DNA of 64,000 nucleotides from Granulosicoccus sp036478595 (GTDB lineage: Bacteria > Pseudomonadota > Gammaproteobacteria > Granulosicoccales > Granulosicoccaceae). Below are positions 53,042 through 62,460 of the stretch, piece after piece (within the stretch, counting starts at the first letter, position 1; each line of letters starts with the position of its first letter). Both the position numbers and the translations under genes were made by a program. The notes below the pieces were generated by a model, which was given only the letters and a program-made list of their open reading frames with translations, did not search any database and had not been told where the DNA came from. The stretch lies in contig JAZGEF010000032.1 in assembly GCA_036478595.1 (NCBI GenBank), forward strand, positions 3,613 through 67,612. Reading direction: 5' to 3'.

Positions 53042-55393
53042 ATGAAACCCGATCATCTAAAAAGTTCTTGGGCAGTGATCATGCCTTTAGTGTTTACCGT
53101 TGCCTGCGGCGGCGGTTCTTCATCAAACACACCTGAAGCCGGCGAAGCAAATGCCGCTGGCACTACCGAACAAATCATTACTGGCCGCGTGGCTGATGGC
53201 TACCTGCAAGGTGCGGTCGTGTGTATTGACATCAATGAAAACGGTCACTGTAATCCGGACGAACCGCAAGTCGAATCGGGTGAAGGCGGTAGCTATGCTC
53301 TTGGCATACCTGCTAATGGTGTAGGTAAACCCGTAATAGCGGAGGTGCCAGCGACAGCAATTGACGAAGATACCGGTATGCCATTTGGTAAGGAGCTGGT
53401 ACTGAGTACGCCGGGCGACAGGCCACAATTTGTAAGCCCAATTACAACACTGGTACACCAGGAACTCAAAAACAATCCGAATCTGAATACCGAAGATGCC
53501 GCCGCCGCGGTTCTTGAAACACTCGGTTTGCCTGGCGAGGAAGATTCCACTCTGTTTACTGACTACATTGTCAGCAGCAACGACGTCGACGAGCAAAAAA
53601 GCGAAAAATTTAAATTTTTACACCAAACTGCCCGCGTAGTGGCAAGCATGATGGATGAAATTCATGCCGATGTAGAAGCTGCGGCGAGCGCACAAGGGAT
53701 CGATGTGGATTCGGAAGCAACCGCTGCAGCCATTCGTGATCTGGTGCGCGAGGAAATCCGTGCCCAGTTGCCCAATATTTCCGCAGCCGTTGCTGATCGT
53801 ATTCTGCAAATTGAAGAATCGGCCCAAGCGGGAAATGGCGAGGCTGTCGGAATAACCGATGAACTTGATCCGGATTCCATCGCAGGCAGTTTGGGTGATA
53901 GAGATCTGACGATGGACATCGCCGATAAAATCGAAGCCGTCAAAAACGAAGCACCTGTGCGACAGGCTAAGATGAACGAACTGCTGGCGGCGGGGATTTA
54001 TATCATCGATGTAGATTGTGAACGCCTTGATGAGCACGGGCCCGAGGATGGTCTCGTTGAACCAGTTATTGAACAAACTGCGGTAAAGTTGAGCGATGAG
54101 GGTGTACCGGAGGTCGTCAATCTGCCTGATTATTGCACCGCCGAATATACTCATGTCATCACCGAAGCCATCATTGATTCGGCAGTCGACGCTGTTGTAG
54201 CTTCTGCGGCCAATCTCATTGTCACACACTACTACTATGGTTTTGATGATGCGACCGGCAGTGATGGGTGGATCATGTCAGACCAGACTCGCGAAGAACG
54301 CCCACATCTGCTAACTCTGGTAAATGGAGACTGGACACCGGTTGAGCACGAAGGCCCTTATGGCGTCGTGGAATTTACCGCTGATGGCGCAGCTGTCATG
54401 AACACCGATGAAGGTAAGCTACTGGTATATGCATCCAGCCGGGATCTGTCTGGCAAATCGGTGTTGCACCATATCCTCAATCGGGGTGCCAACGATTCTC
54501 TGGCCAGCCTGGTTGATGAATCTAAGAATTTCCCTGATGATTCGAAGGTGCATCAGTTGCATATCAAGCGCAACGCCTCACTGATCGTGATGTTTAACTG
54601 GTATCCAGACTCAGATGATGCCGACATTGACCAATGCGCCGAGTTTGCAGGTAACTGCAATGTCGTTCATGTGAAAGATGAAGCTTCTTATTCGCCTATG
54701 CCACTTGCAAGCCTTGGTGACCTGTACGATGGAGCCGTGATTAACGCAGTAGCCTACGATAAAATGAGGCATTTGCCGGTTGATGTGGCATTACATGTGA
54801 AGCCGGTTGATGCAGTAGTTACCGCCACTAATAAAATTACAAGCGACACCGGCCCGGTGTCAAACGACAAACGAGGCGGGACAGCAAGTTGGACTGTTTC
54901 GCCACGAGACTCTGGTATTGAACCCGTTCCGGGAACCAGGCCTGAGGAGCCGAAGGAATGTGTAGAAGAGATTAGCTATAGCGATGAAGGGGTAGAAGTG
55001 CCACCTACCGACGAAGAAATGAGAAATCCTGACTGCGCGCTGCGATTACCAGAAATCTCAACAGACCTTGCTCGGAACGATTTTACTACCGACGGTACTG
55101 TAGTTGAGCATGCTGAGGAAGTAGTGATTGGTGAGAGCCGATGGTACACAGTGAGTGTCCAAGGCGTTGACATGGTTGTCATTGAAGTGCCTGTCAGTGT
55201 TCGCCATCGTTTGGACGAAGACGATATGGCCGAATTGCTGCTAATTCAGAACGGCGAGTTTGTCCGTCGAGGTGCTCGCATCGGAGAGCGCTCCGTTGAT
55301 GATGAAACAGCTTACAACGCCGCTGCGTTTGATACGCTGTTGCCGGTGATTGTCGATTACGTCAAACCGCCCAGCGTAGAGCCACGAATCTAG
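53042..55393 (+). CDS. Large acidic lipoprotein with a Ca-binding-like N-terminal motif
   Basis: 783 residues. Its lipobox-type signal ends VACGGGSSS. After it comes ITGRVADGYLQGAVVCIDIN, then ENGHCNPDEP, a cysteine-bearing, Asp/Asn-rich loop that recalls EF-hand or dockerin-like calcium sites and is common in large surface lipoproteins of marine bacteria. The protein is acidic and has no enzyme motif I can name. It is likely outer-membrane anchored. A hairpin lies about 15 bases after the stop. Confidence 0.65.
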   Translation: MKPDHLKSSWAVIMPLVFTVACGGGSSSNTPEAGEANAAGTTEQIITGRVADGYLQGAVVCIDINENGHCNPDEPQVESGEGGSYALGIPANGVGKPVIAEVPATAIDEDTGMPFGKELVLSTPGDRPQFVSPITTLVHQELKNNPNLNTEDAAAAVLETLGLPGEEDSTLFTDYIVSSNDVDEQKSEKFKFLHQTARVVASMMDEIHADVEAAASAQGIDVDSEATAAAIRDLVREEIRAQLPNISAAVADRILQIEESAQAGNGEAVGITDELDPDSIAGSLGDRDLTMDIADKIEAVKNEAPVRQAKMNELLAAGIYIIDVDCERLDEHGPEDGLVEPVIEQTAVKLSDEGVPEVVNLPDYCTAEYTHVITEAIIDSAVDAVVASAANLIVTHYYYGFDDATGSDGWIMSDQTREERPHLLTLVNGDWTPVEHEGPYGVVEFTADGAAVMNTDEGKLLVYASSRDLSGKSVLHHILNRGANDSLASLVDESKNFPDDSKVHQLHIKRNASLIVMFNWYPDSDDADIDQCAEFAGNCNVVHVKDEASYSPMPLASLGDLYDGAVINAVAYDKMRHLPVDVALHVKPVDAVVTATNKITSDTGPVSNDKRGGTASWTVSPRDSGIEPVPGTRPEEPKECVEEISYSDEGVEVPPTDEEMRNPDCALRLPEISTDLARNDFTTDGTVVEHAEEVVIGESRWYTVSVQGVDMVVIEVPVSVRHRLDEDDMAELLLIQNGEFVRRGARIGERSVDDETAYNAAAFDTLLPVIVDYVKPPSVEPRI

Positions 55394-55407
55394 ATCTACG
55401 CGGCTCG

Positions 55408-55437
55408 AAAACAGCGGGGCAAGTTCGCCCGTTGTTT
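55408..55437 (+). terminator. Hairpin after the large lipoprotein gene
   Basis: AAACAGCGGG (55408-55417) pairs with CCCGTTGTTT (55428-55437), ten positions with one G-T pair, around a 10-base loop. It follows the stop by about 15 bases. No long T tract. Confidence 0.5.
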
Positions 55438-55680
55438 CGCCGCACCAGGCTCTAATCGGAGCTAGTCAAAACGATACCTATGTCGGTAGCTTTTTTCAAC
55501 TTGAAGAATTTTCTTGCCGAATGACCAGTGATGGTATTGGCAGACAAAGGATATTCCGTAGATACGTGGCTACACGCCTTCTATATTAGCCAGTAAATAG
55601 AGCAATTTTTTCTATGAGCTCTGTGGGACAACGGACCAATATCGATCCCTAAAAAACTGGAGCGGGGTTTGAGCGATTAA

Positions 55681-56550
55681 TCACAAGTTCTCGCGGTACG
55701 TACAATTCATGTTGGCGGCACTGAATTGATTCGCTCCAAACCCAGCCAGCGAATCGAAAAAGAAGAATATACCACTGTCTTCAATAGCTGCCCCTGCTTG
55801 AATGCCGTCACTGGATAAAAAAATCACCTTGGCTACGTCAACGATGACGTTGCCTTGCTTTGCTTCAACGAAACAGGACGCTCCTGATATAGAGTCGCCG
55901 CTTGTGTTCGTTAACAGCAGCCTAACCTCTGGTCGGCCTAACTGAGAGAGGTTGTAACCCAAAAACTCAAATTTTACTGGGTCAATGGACAAATCGATAC
56001 GGTTATTGTCGCCTTCTTTCCACTGGCAATTTATTTCCAATCTATTGAAGCTATCAAACCCGGCATCCTGATTAACAATGCGTGCCGGGTATACAGCGCT
56101 CTCTCCAATATCAATGACACTGAAATTAGCTGGCAACGCGATACCTTCTCCAACTTTTTCTGTATTGAGATAAACGGCCAGATTACAACTTGCCTCAAAG
56201 ATTGGCCTTTTACCGGCGTTATCAAGCCTTAAGGTTATTCGCGGCGAACCCATTGCAGTAAAGCCATAGCCAGTGATGCTGACCTCGACGCCATTTTCAG
56301 AACCATTGTTTTCGATTTCAAGTTGCCCAATCAATTCGCTGCCAGGAATGCCTTCTGCCATGCTGCTAGGTAAGGAGATGGAGCCAATTGCATCGAGTGA
56401 AAGTACAGTAGGGTCAGCGTTTTGATTATTCATGCCTTGTATTGGATCGGGAACAATCACCGAGTCATTGTCGTTATCATCACTACCAGAACTACTGCAG
56501 GCGGCGAGCAGAATAGTTATTAGCCCTATAGGCACAAATTTGAAATTCAA
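55681..56550 (-). CDS. Lipoprotein of unknown function
   Basis: 289 residues. Signal MNFKFVPIGLITILLAACSS with lipobox LAAC, then a Ser/Asp/Asn linker. The body has two similar stretches (VEVSITGYGFTAMGSPRITLRL and VKFEFLGYNLSQLGRPEVRLLL), suggesting an internal duplication of a beta-rich domain. Each half has Cys residues (SCNLAVYL, SCFVEA). No named family recognised. Confidence 0.65.
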   Translation of the reverse strand: MNFKFVPIGLITILLAACSSSGSDDNDNDSVIVPDPIQGMNNQNADPTVLSLDAIGSISLPSSMAEGIPGSELIGQLEIENNGSENGVEVSITGYGFTAMGSPRITLRLDNAGKRPIFEASCNLAVYLNTEKVGEGIALPANFSVIDIGESAVYPARIVNQDAGFDSFNRLEINCQWKEGDNNRIDLSIDPVKFEFLGYNLSQLGRPEVRLLLTNTSGDSISGASCFVEAKQGNVIVDVAKVIFLSSDGIQAGAAIEDSGIFFFFDSLAGFGANQFSAANMNCTYRENL

Positions 56551-56812
56551 TTCATTCTCCCTTACAACGTTGTTGCCATACCCTCGATACAGGATAGTTC
56601 GAGTCTAATTCAACTCGCATATATTGTGGCGTGACAGATCACCTTTTAGAAAAATTATCTGTCGCAGTTTATCAATACGCTACTTATTATGTGAAACAGT
56701 TAGTTGTCCAGTCGAGGAATGGCCTTTTCATGCGCAAGTATTACGTCCTGCAATAACCCAGCTACCAATAGCTAATATGCGAATCCGATAGGCAGTATTT
56801 GGCCAACACACG

Positions 56813-57153
56813 TTGATTACTAATTCAACCCCGGCCCTAAGCAACGACATTGAAGTTCAGCTCGAATATCGTAACCAAGATAATTCGATAATCCGCGATT
56901 ATTCAGTTGTTACCAGCGGGTTGTACCGCGCCCATCGATCAACGGAGGCCAACATCTACACCTGTGCTGAAGGAGGCGGCAGCTCAAGGATAGATGATGT
57001 CGTTGTCGAATGGGGGCCAAAAGATATCTTCGTTGTGCCATCTTGGAAAACGGTTGTGCGCACAGCGCGCAACGAAAGCGTGCTGTTTCATTTTTCGATC
57101 GGCCGGTTCAAGAGATGCTTGGCCTCTGGCGCGAATCACGCGGCAATGCCTAA
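56813..57153 (+). pseudogene. Frameshifted C-terminal remnant of a gentisate 1,2-dioxygenase-like cupin
   Basis: The frame reads GLYRAHRSTEANIYTCAEGG and then VVEWGPKDIFVVPSW, the second cupin region of gentisate dioxygenase-type enzymes. At about 57091-57097 one base is missing. Restoring frame gives DRPVQEMLGLWRESRGNA and a stop at 57151, matching the family C-terminus. The usual histidines after PSW are replaced (PSWKTVV). The N-terminal half is absent. Clearly inactive. Confidence 0.75.
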
Positions 57154-57236
57154 GAGGCGAAAATCGAAGGCAAATGGAAGTTCGAACTCAGTGTAGCGGC
57201 GCGGGAAAAATCTACGCCCGCGCCGCGGCTGATGCT

Positions 57237-58739
57237 CTACAACGACATTGGAGGCTCTCCAGCAAGTCTTTCATTTATGGCGCCATCACCTTTAGGGTTC
57301 AAATCAACATCACTCGTCAATGGCATCGGATTTTGTGCACCAAAGTAACGATAAACAGATGAAGCAATAGCGACAGGCTCTGCCTGATAACTATCATCAG
57401 TAGGCCTGGTGTACTGTCGGTTCTCATTTGCAGGGCCAAAGATCTCCGTTTTACCTACCACTTTACCGAGTGCGCCTCCTGGTCGTAGTGCTGCACCACC
57501 AATGGTATATAGGTTTTGGTTGTTACCATGATCCCAACCCGCTGAATTATTCAAATTAACATTCCGGCCAAAATCTCCATGCACCTTAATGATGATGTTG
57601 TCGGTTGAACGGACACCGCCATAGGCTGTATCGGAGTAACGAATATGTTTAGTGGCTACGCGTAGTGATTCCATAATTTGATTCATACGCGGTACGTAGT
57701 CTTCGATTGCTGAGCTGTGATCATCCCAGCCGCCGAGGCCACCACCTACTGTGATAAACAAGGAATCTGGGTTGTTGATGGCCAGCGTAACTGCCGCCTT
57801 AATTCTTCCGCTGAAGTTATTGTTATCGGGGTATTGTAAGAATCCTGTTGCTGGATCCACATCAGGGTCGAGTGTGCCGTCGGTACTGGCTGGGGGAGAG
57901 GGTAGAGAATCGCTTGCGGCATTTTGCAAGTTGCCTACCAAGCGATCCATGTTACGACGTACCTCGAACCCTTCGGATACCTTGTCGAAACGTAGCCGTT
58001 GCGAACTATCGACGATCTTTCTCACCAGTACTTCTAACTCGAGCCCGTTGTCATTGCGACCACGGGTATACGGGTTGTCGAATTCCTCATCAAGGCTCAA
58101 GCCACGTAACTGCAACGGCAGGTTGCCATTAATATCACGGGCGAATGCGGTGCTCGAGCCTTCAAACGATACGAAAGGCAGCACAAGCTCAGTTAACTGT
58201 TTGCCACCAAGCAAGGCAGAACCATCGAGCTGATCGCGATGCGCGTTTAGTAAAGTGGCCAGTGTTGAGCCCATGCCAGGTGCGGCATCAATAGCAAGTG
58301 AACCCTTAAGGCTGGAGAATACACTCGGCCTATGAGCTCGGGTGTTGTTTTTAAGTCGATTGATTGTGCGATACACTGACATATCACCAGCGGCAAGCAT
58401 GTCCTCCATCGCACGACCACCCGCATCAGCCCAGAAACCATTGCGCGTTACTTGGCCTTCATCGTCACTGATGGCTCGGCGTAGCTCGCTAGGGTAGGGG
58501 TTCTGTGAATTGTTATTAATAAGATCCATATTCGTCAGGTTGCCCGCAAGTTCAGATGGGCCACCGTAAAGGAAAACGTTGATCACTTGAGGCATGATCG
58601 TTGGCATGACAAAGTCAACCTGATCCACCATGGGCATGGCATCCGCTCGGCTGATAAGGCCCGGAACACCGAACAACGTTGGCGATGTTGCACCTATTCC
58701 CATCAAACTGGTATTTCTTAAAAAATCACGACGATTCAT
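57237..58739 (-). CDS. DUF1501 family exported protein
   Basis: 500 residues. It begins with a Tat-like leader (MNRRDFLRNTSLMGIGATSP), typical of DUF1501 proteins, which belong to the alkaline-phosphatase/sulfatase-like superfamily. Family text includes VFLYGGPSELAGN, GGLGGWDDHS, IKVHGDFGRN and SAGWDHGNNQNLYTIGG. The biochemical role of these proteins is unsettled. It is the second gene of a two-gene unit behind a DUF1800-type lipoprotein, the usual pairing. Confidence 0.88.
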   Translation of the reverse strand: MNRRDFLRNTSLMGIGATSPTLFGVPGLISRADAMPMVDQVDFVMPTIMPQVINVFLYGGPSELAGNLTNMDLINNNSQNPYPSELRRAISDDEGQVTRNGFWADAGGRAMEDMLAAGDMSVYRTINRLKNNTRAHRPSVFSSLKGSLAIDAAPGMGSTLATLLNAHRDQLDGSALLGGKQLTELVLPFVSFEGSSTAFARDINGNLPLQLRGLSLDEEFDNPYTRGRNDNGLELEVLVRKIVDSSQRLRFDKVSEGFEVRRNMDRLVGNLQNAASDSLPSPPASTDGTLDPDVDPATGFLQYPDNNNFSGRIKAAVTLAINNPDSLFITVGGGLGGWDDHSSAIEDYVPRMNQIMESLRVATKHIRYSDTAYGGVRSTDNIIIKVHGDFGRNVNLNNSAGWDHGNNQNLYTIGGAALRPGGALGKVVGKTEIFGPANENRQYTRPTDDSYQAEPVAIASSVYRYFGAQNPMPLTSDVDLNPKGDGAINERLAGEPPMSL

Positions 58740-58781
58740 GTGTGTATCCCGCAGAGTTAATTAGTTGAAATGATTTAGCGC

Positions 58782-60572
58782 TTATTGAACACGAAGCAGG
58801 TAATAGCCTTCGGGCAGACGAGACAGGTAGTCGAAGGTCAATAAAGCCAAATCATCAATCCTGTTTGAGAGTGCGAAGCGATTGTCGAACTCGCTATCGA
58901 GATACCCCTGTTCGTTATACATAGTGTTTAGGCCCGCTCGTTCAACGTCATTCGGGCGACGTTGAATGGCGGTTAGAAATACATAGTCCATGAGCTCGTT
59001 AACATCCATATCATCGACCTTGTTAAACAGCACTGACTCGCGTTCGTATTCAGCGAGCGCTTCGTCGTACGCGGCACGATCCGGTGCAGACAAGGCATTA
59101 AGCGTATCGTTGTAATCCTTAAGTTTTGCTTCATGGGCAGCGAGCTCGCGTGCATCGGCATCAGCTGATGGTGGGGTGATTGGTTTAGGGTTCGGTGCGC
59201 TCGGGCCTGACAAGCCAAGCGGCTTTTTCCATCGGTCCGAGTTCATCAACAAGGATTCACGTATTGCCTTGTGGTAGTTGCCGAAACTCAATGAATCGAG
59301 TGGCACGCTGGTAACACGTCCAAGCTTTAAGCTCATAGTTGGCCAGCCCATTTCACTCATATCAGCACGCGATAATGATCCACGTCCATTTACCATCCCC
59401 TTGAACACATCAGGGTGAGCGTTCCACTTGAGACGTTTAGCCGTTGACAGAAACGCTTCCTCAAATGAGCGCGGACGTTCTGTGCGCATCAGGTATCGTT
59501 CTGAAAATAGTATCGCGAGGAAGATATCTTCAAAGCGTTGCGGATTGCTTGCCGTAATCGCTGCAGCAAGTTGTGTGCGGTGATCCAAAGACTGGCCTGT
59601 AAAGAAATAATCCACCAGTACGCTCACAACACGCGGTATTAATAGCGGGTGACCCGCCACCACATCGTAAAAATCGTTGCAGTTGGTGACGTACTGATCT
59701 AGTACCAACACCGCTTCTGAGTTCGGGTAATCGGTATAAGCAAGCTTGTAGCCGTCACGTTCATCTGTCAGGTATAAGTCCTGGCAAGCTTGAGATGCTA
59801 GAGGTACTTCGACATCGTTGTCGAATATACCGAGGTAGATTTCCATCATCTCTCGTGTGTTGTCTTCTGGTGATCGGAAGCGACGCCAGTTTTGAACACT
59901 GCGTTGATGTACAGCCACCATCTCTCGAATGCTTCGCCCTTGAGAATTGCTCAGATCAAGCCGACGAAATAGGTTTTGTACATCCGTTATGTCTGCACTA
60001 TCGATCTCCTCAGCGGGGGAAAAAAGAATGGTATTGGCTAGATGCCATGCCATCCACTGCGAAAACCCATCACGACTTAATGGAAAATGATGAATGCGGG
60101 CAAGTGGCATCTGCTTGGGTCGATTGCTATCGAAATTAAACAGAGGGTCAACATCCTCTTGTGGGTTTCCGTTCTCGTCCTCACCTAAAATCTCGCCATC
60201 TAGCCTTGTACGCTCTGTTGGTTCAAGGCGAGTTTGCAAAGCAGTTCGAATAGTTGCAAGTGTTGGGGCGTTCTCGTGGCGCCTTTGCAGGTTGGAACCC
60301 GGCTCGATTGCATAGAACTCATCTACTGGCACGCCGCTATACAAGGTACCGAGGAGCTTGTTGACGACTCGATACTGATCATCAACCGGCAATGCCTCAA
60401 AGGCTGCATCACTCAATGGGCTTGCGAATCCTCCTGCCGCAGAGGCCCCACCTAGGGATGCACCTGCTACATTAGGTGTAGAGGGGCTACACGCCATTAG
60501 CGAAATAAGTGAACAGCCAAGTACAACGCTATTCAGTTGCTTAAAGCTGTTTTGCAATCTAACCATCTGCAT
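58782..60572 (-). CDS. DUF1800-like lipoprotein
   Basis: 596 residues. Lipoprotein-type signal ending LMACSPS. The middle and C-terminal parts carry DUF1800-type blocks: EDNTREMMEIYLGIFDND, VVSVLVDYFFTGQSLDHRTQ and IFLAILFSERYLMR. It also has an unusual Pro/Asp/Ala-rich charged helix around 455-500. DUF1800 and DUF1501 genes are often adjacent and are thought to act together at the cell surface. The start could also be at 60566, two codons later. Confidence 0.8.
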   Translation of the reverse strand: MQMVRLQNSFKQLNSVVLGCSLISLMACSPSTPNVAGASLGGASAAGGFASPLSDAAFEALPVDDQYRVVNKLLGTLYSGVPVDEFYAIEPGSNLQRRHENAPTLATIRTALQTRLEPTERTRLDGEILGEDENGNPQEDVDPLFNFDSNRPKQMPLARIHHFPLSRDGFSQWMAWHLANTILFSPAEEIDSADITDVQNLFRRLDLSNSQGRSIREMVAVHQRSVQNWRRFRSPEDNTREMMEIYLGIFDNDVEVPLASQACQDLYLTDERDGYKLAYTDYPNSEAVLVLDQYVTNCNDFYDVVAGHPLLIPRVVSVLVDYFFTGQSLDHRTQLAAAITASNPQRFEDIFLAILFSERYLMRTERPRSFEEAFLSTAKRLKWNAHPDVFKGMVNGRGSLSRADMSEMGWPTMSLKLGRVTSVPLDSLSFGNYHKAIRESLLMNSDRWKKPLGLSGPSAPNPKPITPPSADADARELAAHEAKLKDYNDTLNALSAPDRAAYDEALAEYERESVLFNKVDDMDVNELMDYVFLTAIQRRPNDVERAGLNTMYNEQGYLDSEFDNRFALSNRIDDLALLTFDYLSRLPEGYYLLRVQ

Positions 60573-60707
60573 ATCCAGTTACTCCAGAGCTTCGGAACTG
60601 ATATGTGTATCGGACAAGCGATGTATCAGTTACATTAACAAAATGCACAGCTTGCCTGAAATGTGAATCAGGGTTTAATCTACGAATTGGTAATCTAGAG
60701 GTAGGAC

Positions 60708-61586
60708 GTGAATATAACGCAGCATGAGCATTATTTTTCAATACAGTTTCGCGCGATGGCTAGCCCTTGTGAGCTATTGATTGAGGCCAATTCACAAAAA
60801 GAGGCGAAGCGGCTTGGTAAAATTACTCGTAATGAAGCACTACGCATCGAGGCTGCGTTTAGTCGCTATCGTGATGACAATATCGTGCACAAGGTTAATA
60901 ATAGTGATGGTGTGTCGGTGCAGGTCGATGCCGAAACTGCCAAGCTGCTCAACTTTGCTGATCAATGCTTTGCCTTATCAGAGGGGTTGTTTGATATTAC
61001 ATCTGGCGTGCTTGGGCGCGTCTGGCAGTTTGATGGATCGGATAACATCCCGCTAGAAAACGATGTGTTAGGCCTTCTACCGTTGATTGGATGGGATAAG
61101 GTCAGCTGGAATGCGCCGCATTTTAGCTTGCCAAGTGGCATGCAAATAGATTTTGGTGGCATTGGTAAGGAGTATGCTGTTGATCGTGTCGTTAATCTGC
61201 TGCGCGCCACTACCGATGCTCCTTTCTTGGTGAATTTCGGCGGCGACTTACATGCAGGTAGGGCGCCGCTTAAGCAAACAGGCTGGATTGTTGGTATTGA
61301 GGCGATGCGAAAATCCAGTGATGCAGTCAACACTATAGAGTTGCAACGAGGTGCATTGACCACCAGTGGAGATGCGCAGCGGTTCTTACAAAAAGACGGT
61401 ATACGCTATGGTCATGTTCTAAATCCCAAAACCGGTTGGCCCGTTGTTGATGCACCCGCATCAGTCACCGTAGCCGGCAACAGTTGTACAGAATCTGGCA
61501 TTCTGTCAACCTTGGCGTTACTTCATGGCGCGAATGCAGAAACGTTTCTTGAATCTAATGATGTTGTTTTTTGGTGCCAACGTTAG
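60708..61586 (+). CDS. apbE: ApbE-type FAD:protein FMN transferase
   Basis: 292 residues, GTG start behind AGGTAGGA. Family motifs are FRAMASPCEL near the N-terminus, DFGGIGKEYAVDRV, TSGDAQRF and HVLNPKTGWPV. It would attach FMN covalently to Ser/Thr of a target protein on the outer face of the membrane. No signal peptide is evident, so it may be cytoplasmic or exported by another route. No FMN-binding domain protein is encoded in this window; the target is unknown. It heads a plus-strand group with a TlpA-like thioredoxin, DUF4266 and DUF3570. Confidence 0.92.
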   Translation: MNITQHEHYFSIQFRAMASPCELLIEANSQKEAKRLGKITRNEALRIEAAFSRYRDDNIVHKVNNSDGVSVQVDAETAKLLNFADQCFALSEGLFDITSGVLGRVWQFDGSDNIPLENDVLGLLPLIGWDKVSWNAPHFSLPSGMQIDFGGIGKEYAVDRVVNLLRATTDAPFLVNFGGDLHAGRAPLKQTGWIVGIEAMRKSSDAVNTIELQRGALTTSGDAQRFLQKDGIRYGHVLNPKTGWPVVDAPASVTVAGNSCTESGILSTLALLHGANAETFLESNDVVFWCQR

Positions 61587-61684
61587 CGCATCTCGTCACA
61601 TTGCAATGTGAATCTGAGTAGTCGGCTGCCGCTACAGGTTCGACAATCGTTTTATCGATTATCTAATTCTGCTGAGGTGTGCTT

Positions 61685-62212
61685 ATGCATTTGTACCGCT
61701 TGACTTTGAAGTCAATTCCTTATCCAATACTGTTCGCAATGTCTGTGTTGTTGATAGTGTGCACTGCCGCAACAGCGTCTGAATCGAAACCCACATCGGC
61801 TCCACAGTTCGCTCTGCCGGGCCTTTCGGGTGAAAGAACCCTAGACGATTATCGAGGCCAGTATCTCTACGTTGATTTCTGGGCGTCCTGGTGCGGCCCT
61901 TGTCGTCAGTCGTTTCCTTGGATGAACGATATGCAGGCAATGTATGGTGCGCAAGGTTTAAAGATCATTGCGATCAATCTGGATGAAAAACGTGATGACG
62001 CCCATCGATTTTTGAATGAGGTTAAGGTTGATGTCGACATTGCATTCGATGCTAATGGTGATACTGCGCAAGCCTACAGAGTAAAAGGTATGCCCAGCTC
62101 CTACCTCATCAACCCCAGAGGCGAGATTGTTTTTAGCCATATCGGATTCCGGCCTCTGGATAAGGTAAGGCTTGAAGCGAAGATTGCCGAACTAATGGGA
62201 GAGTCAATATGA
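61685..62212 (+). CDS. TlpA-like periplasmic thioredoxin
   Basis: 175 residues. An N-terminal signal or anchor (about 10-30) is followed by the redox site FWASWCGPCRQSFPW (CxxC) and the cis-Pro loop GMPSSYLINP. GAGGTG sits 5 bases before ATG 61685. It would reduce or exchange disulfides in the periplasm. Its stop overlaps the DUF4266 start (ATGA), and the product of that gene ends in Cys-Gly-Cys, a candidate substrate. Confidence 0.9.
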   Translation: MHLYRLTLKSIPYPILFAMSVLLIVCTAATASESKPTSAPQFALPGLSGERTLDDYRGQYLYVDFWASWCGPCRQSFPWMNDMQAMYGAQGLKIIAINLDEKRDDAHRFLNEVKVDVDIAFDANGDTAQAYRVKGMPSSYLINPRGEIVFSHIGFRPLDKVRLEAKIAELMGESI

Positions 62213-62460
62213 GCATCACTAATTCAATCAAACCAATATTGCTGTCACTGTGCGTATTTAGCGTGTCTGCATGTAGCACCAGCGGCCAGATATTCACATT
62301 CGATGAAGTGAAGCCGTGGGAGCGTGGAACGCTTGCCCGCGACGATATGCAGCTCATCACAGATGCAATGGATCAGTCAGTTGATGATCATATCTATTTC
62401 TCCAAAGAGGCGTCCAGAGGAGGTAGCGGTATTCAGGGCGGCGGCTGCGGTTGTAACTAA
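62209..62460 (+). CDS. DUF4266 lipoprotein ending in Cys-Gly-Cys-Asn
   Basis: 83 residues. Lipobox in VFSVSACST, then the family text VKPWERGTLARDDM. The C-terminus is Gly-rich and ends GGGCGCN. The two terminal cysteines would be available for disulfide, metal or thioether chemistry. It overlaps tlpA-like upstream and DUF3570 downstream (TAATG), so it is made in step with both. Function unknown for the family. Confidence 0.88.
   Translation: MSITNSIKPILLSLCVFSVSACSTSGQIFTFDEVKPWERGTLARDDMQLITDAMDQSVDDHIYFSKEASRGGSGIQGGGCGCN

Noticed and set aside
53618..54229. Long minus-strand frame inside the large lipoprotein gene
   Set aside because: It lies wholly within the 783-residue plus-strand gene, which has a signal peptide and a strong ribosome site.
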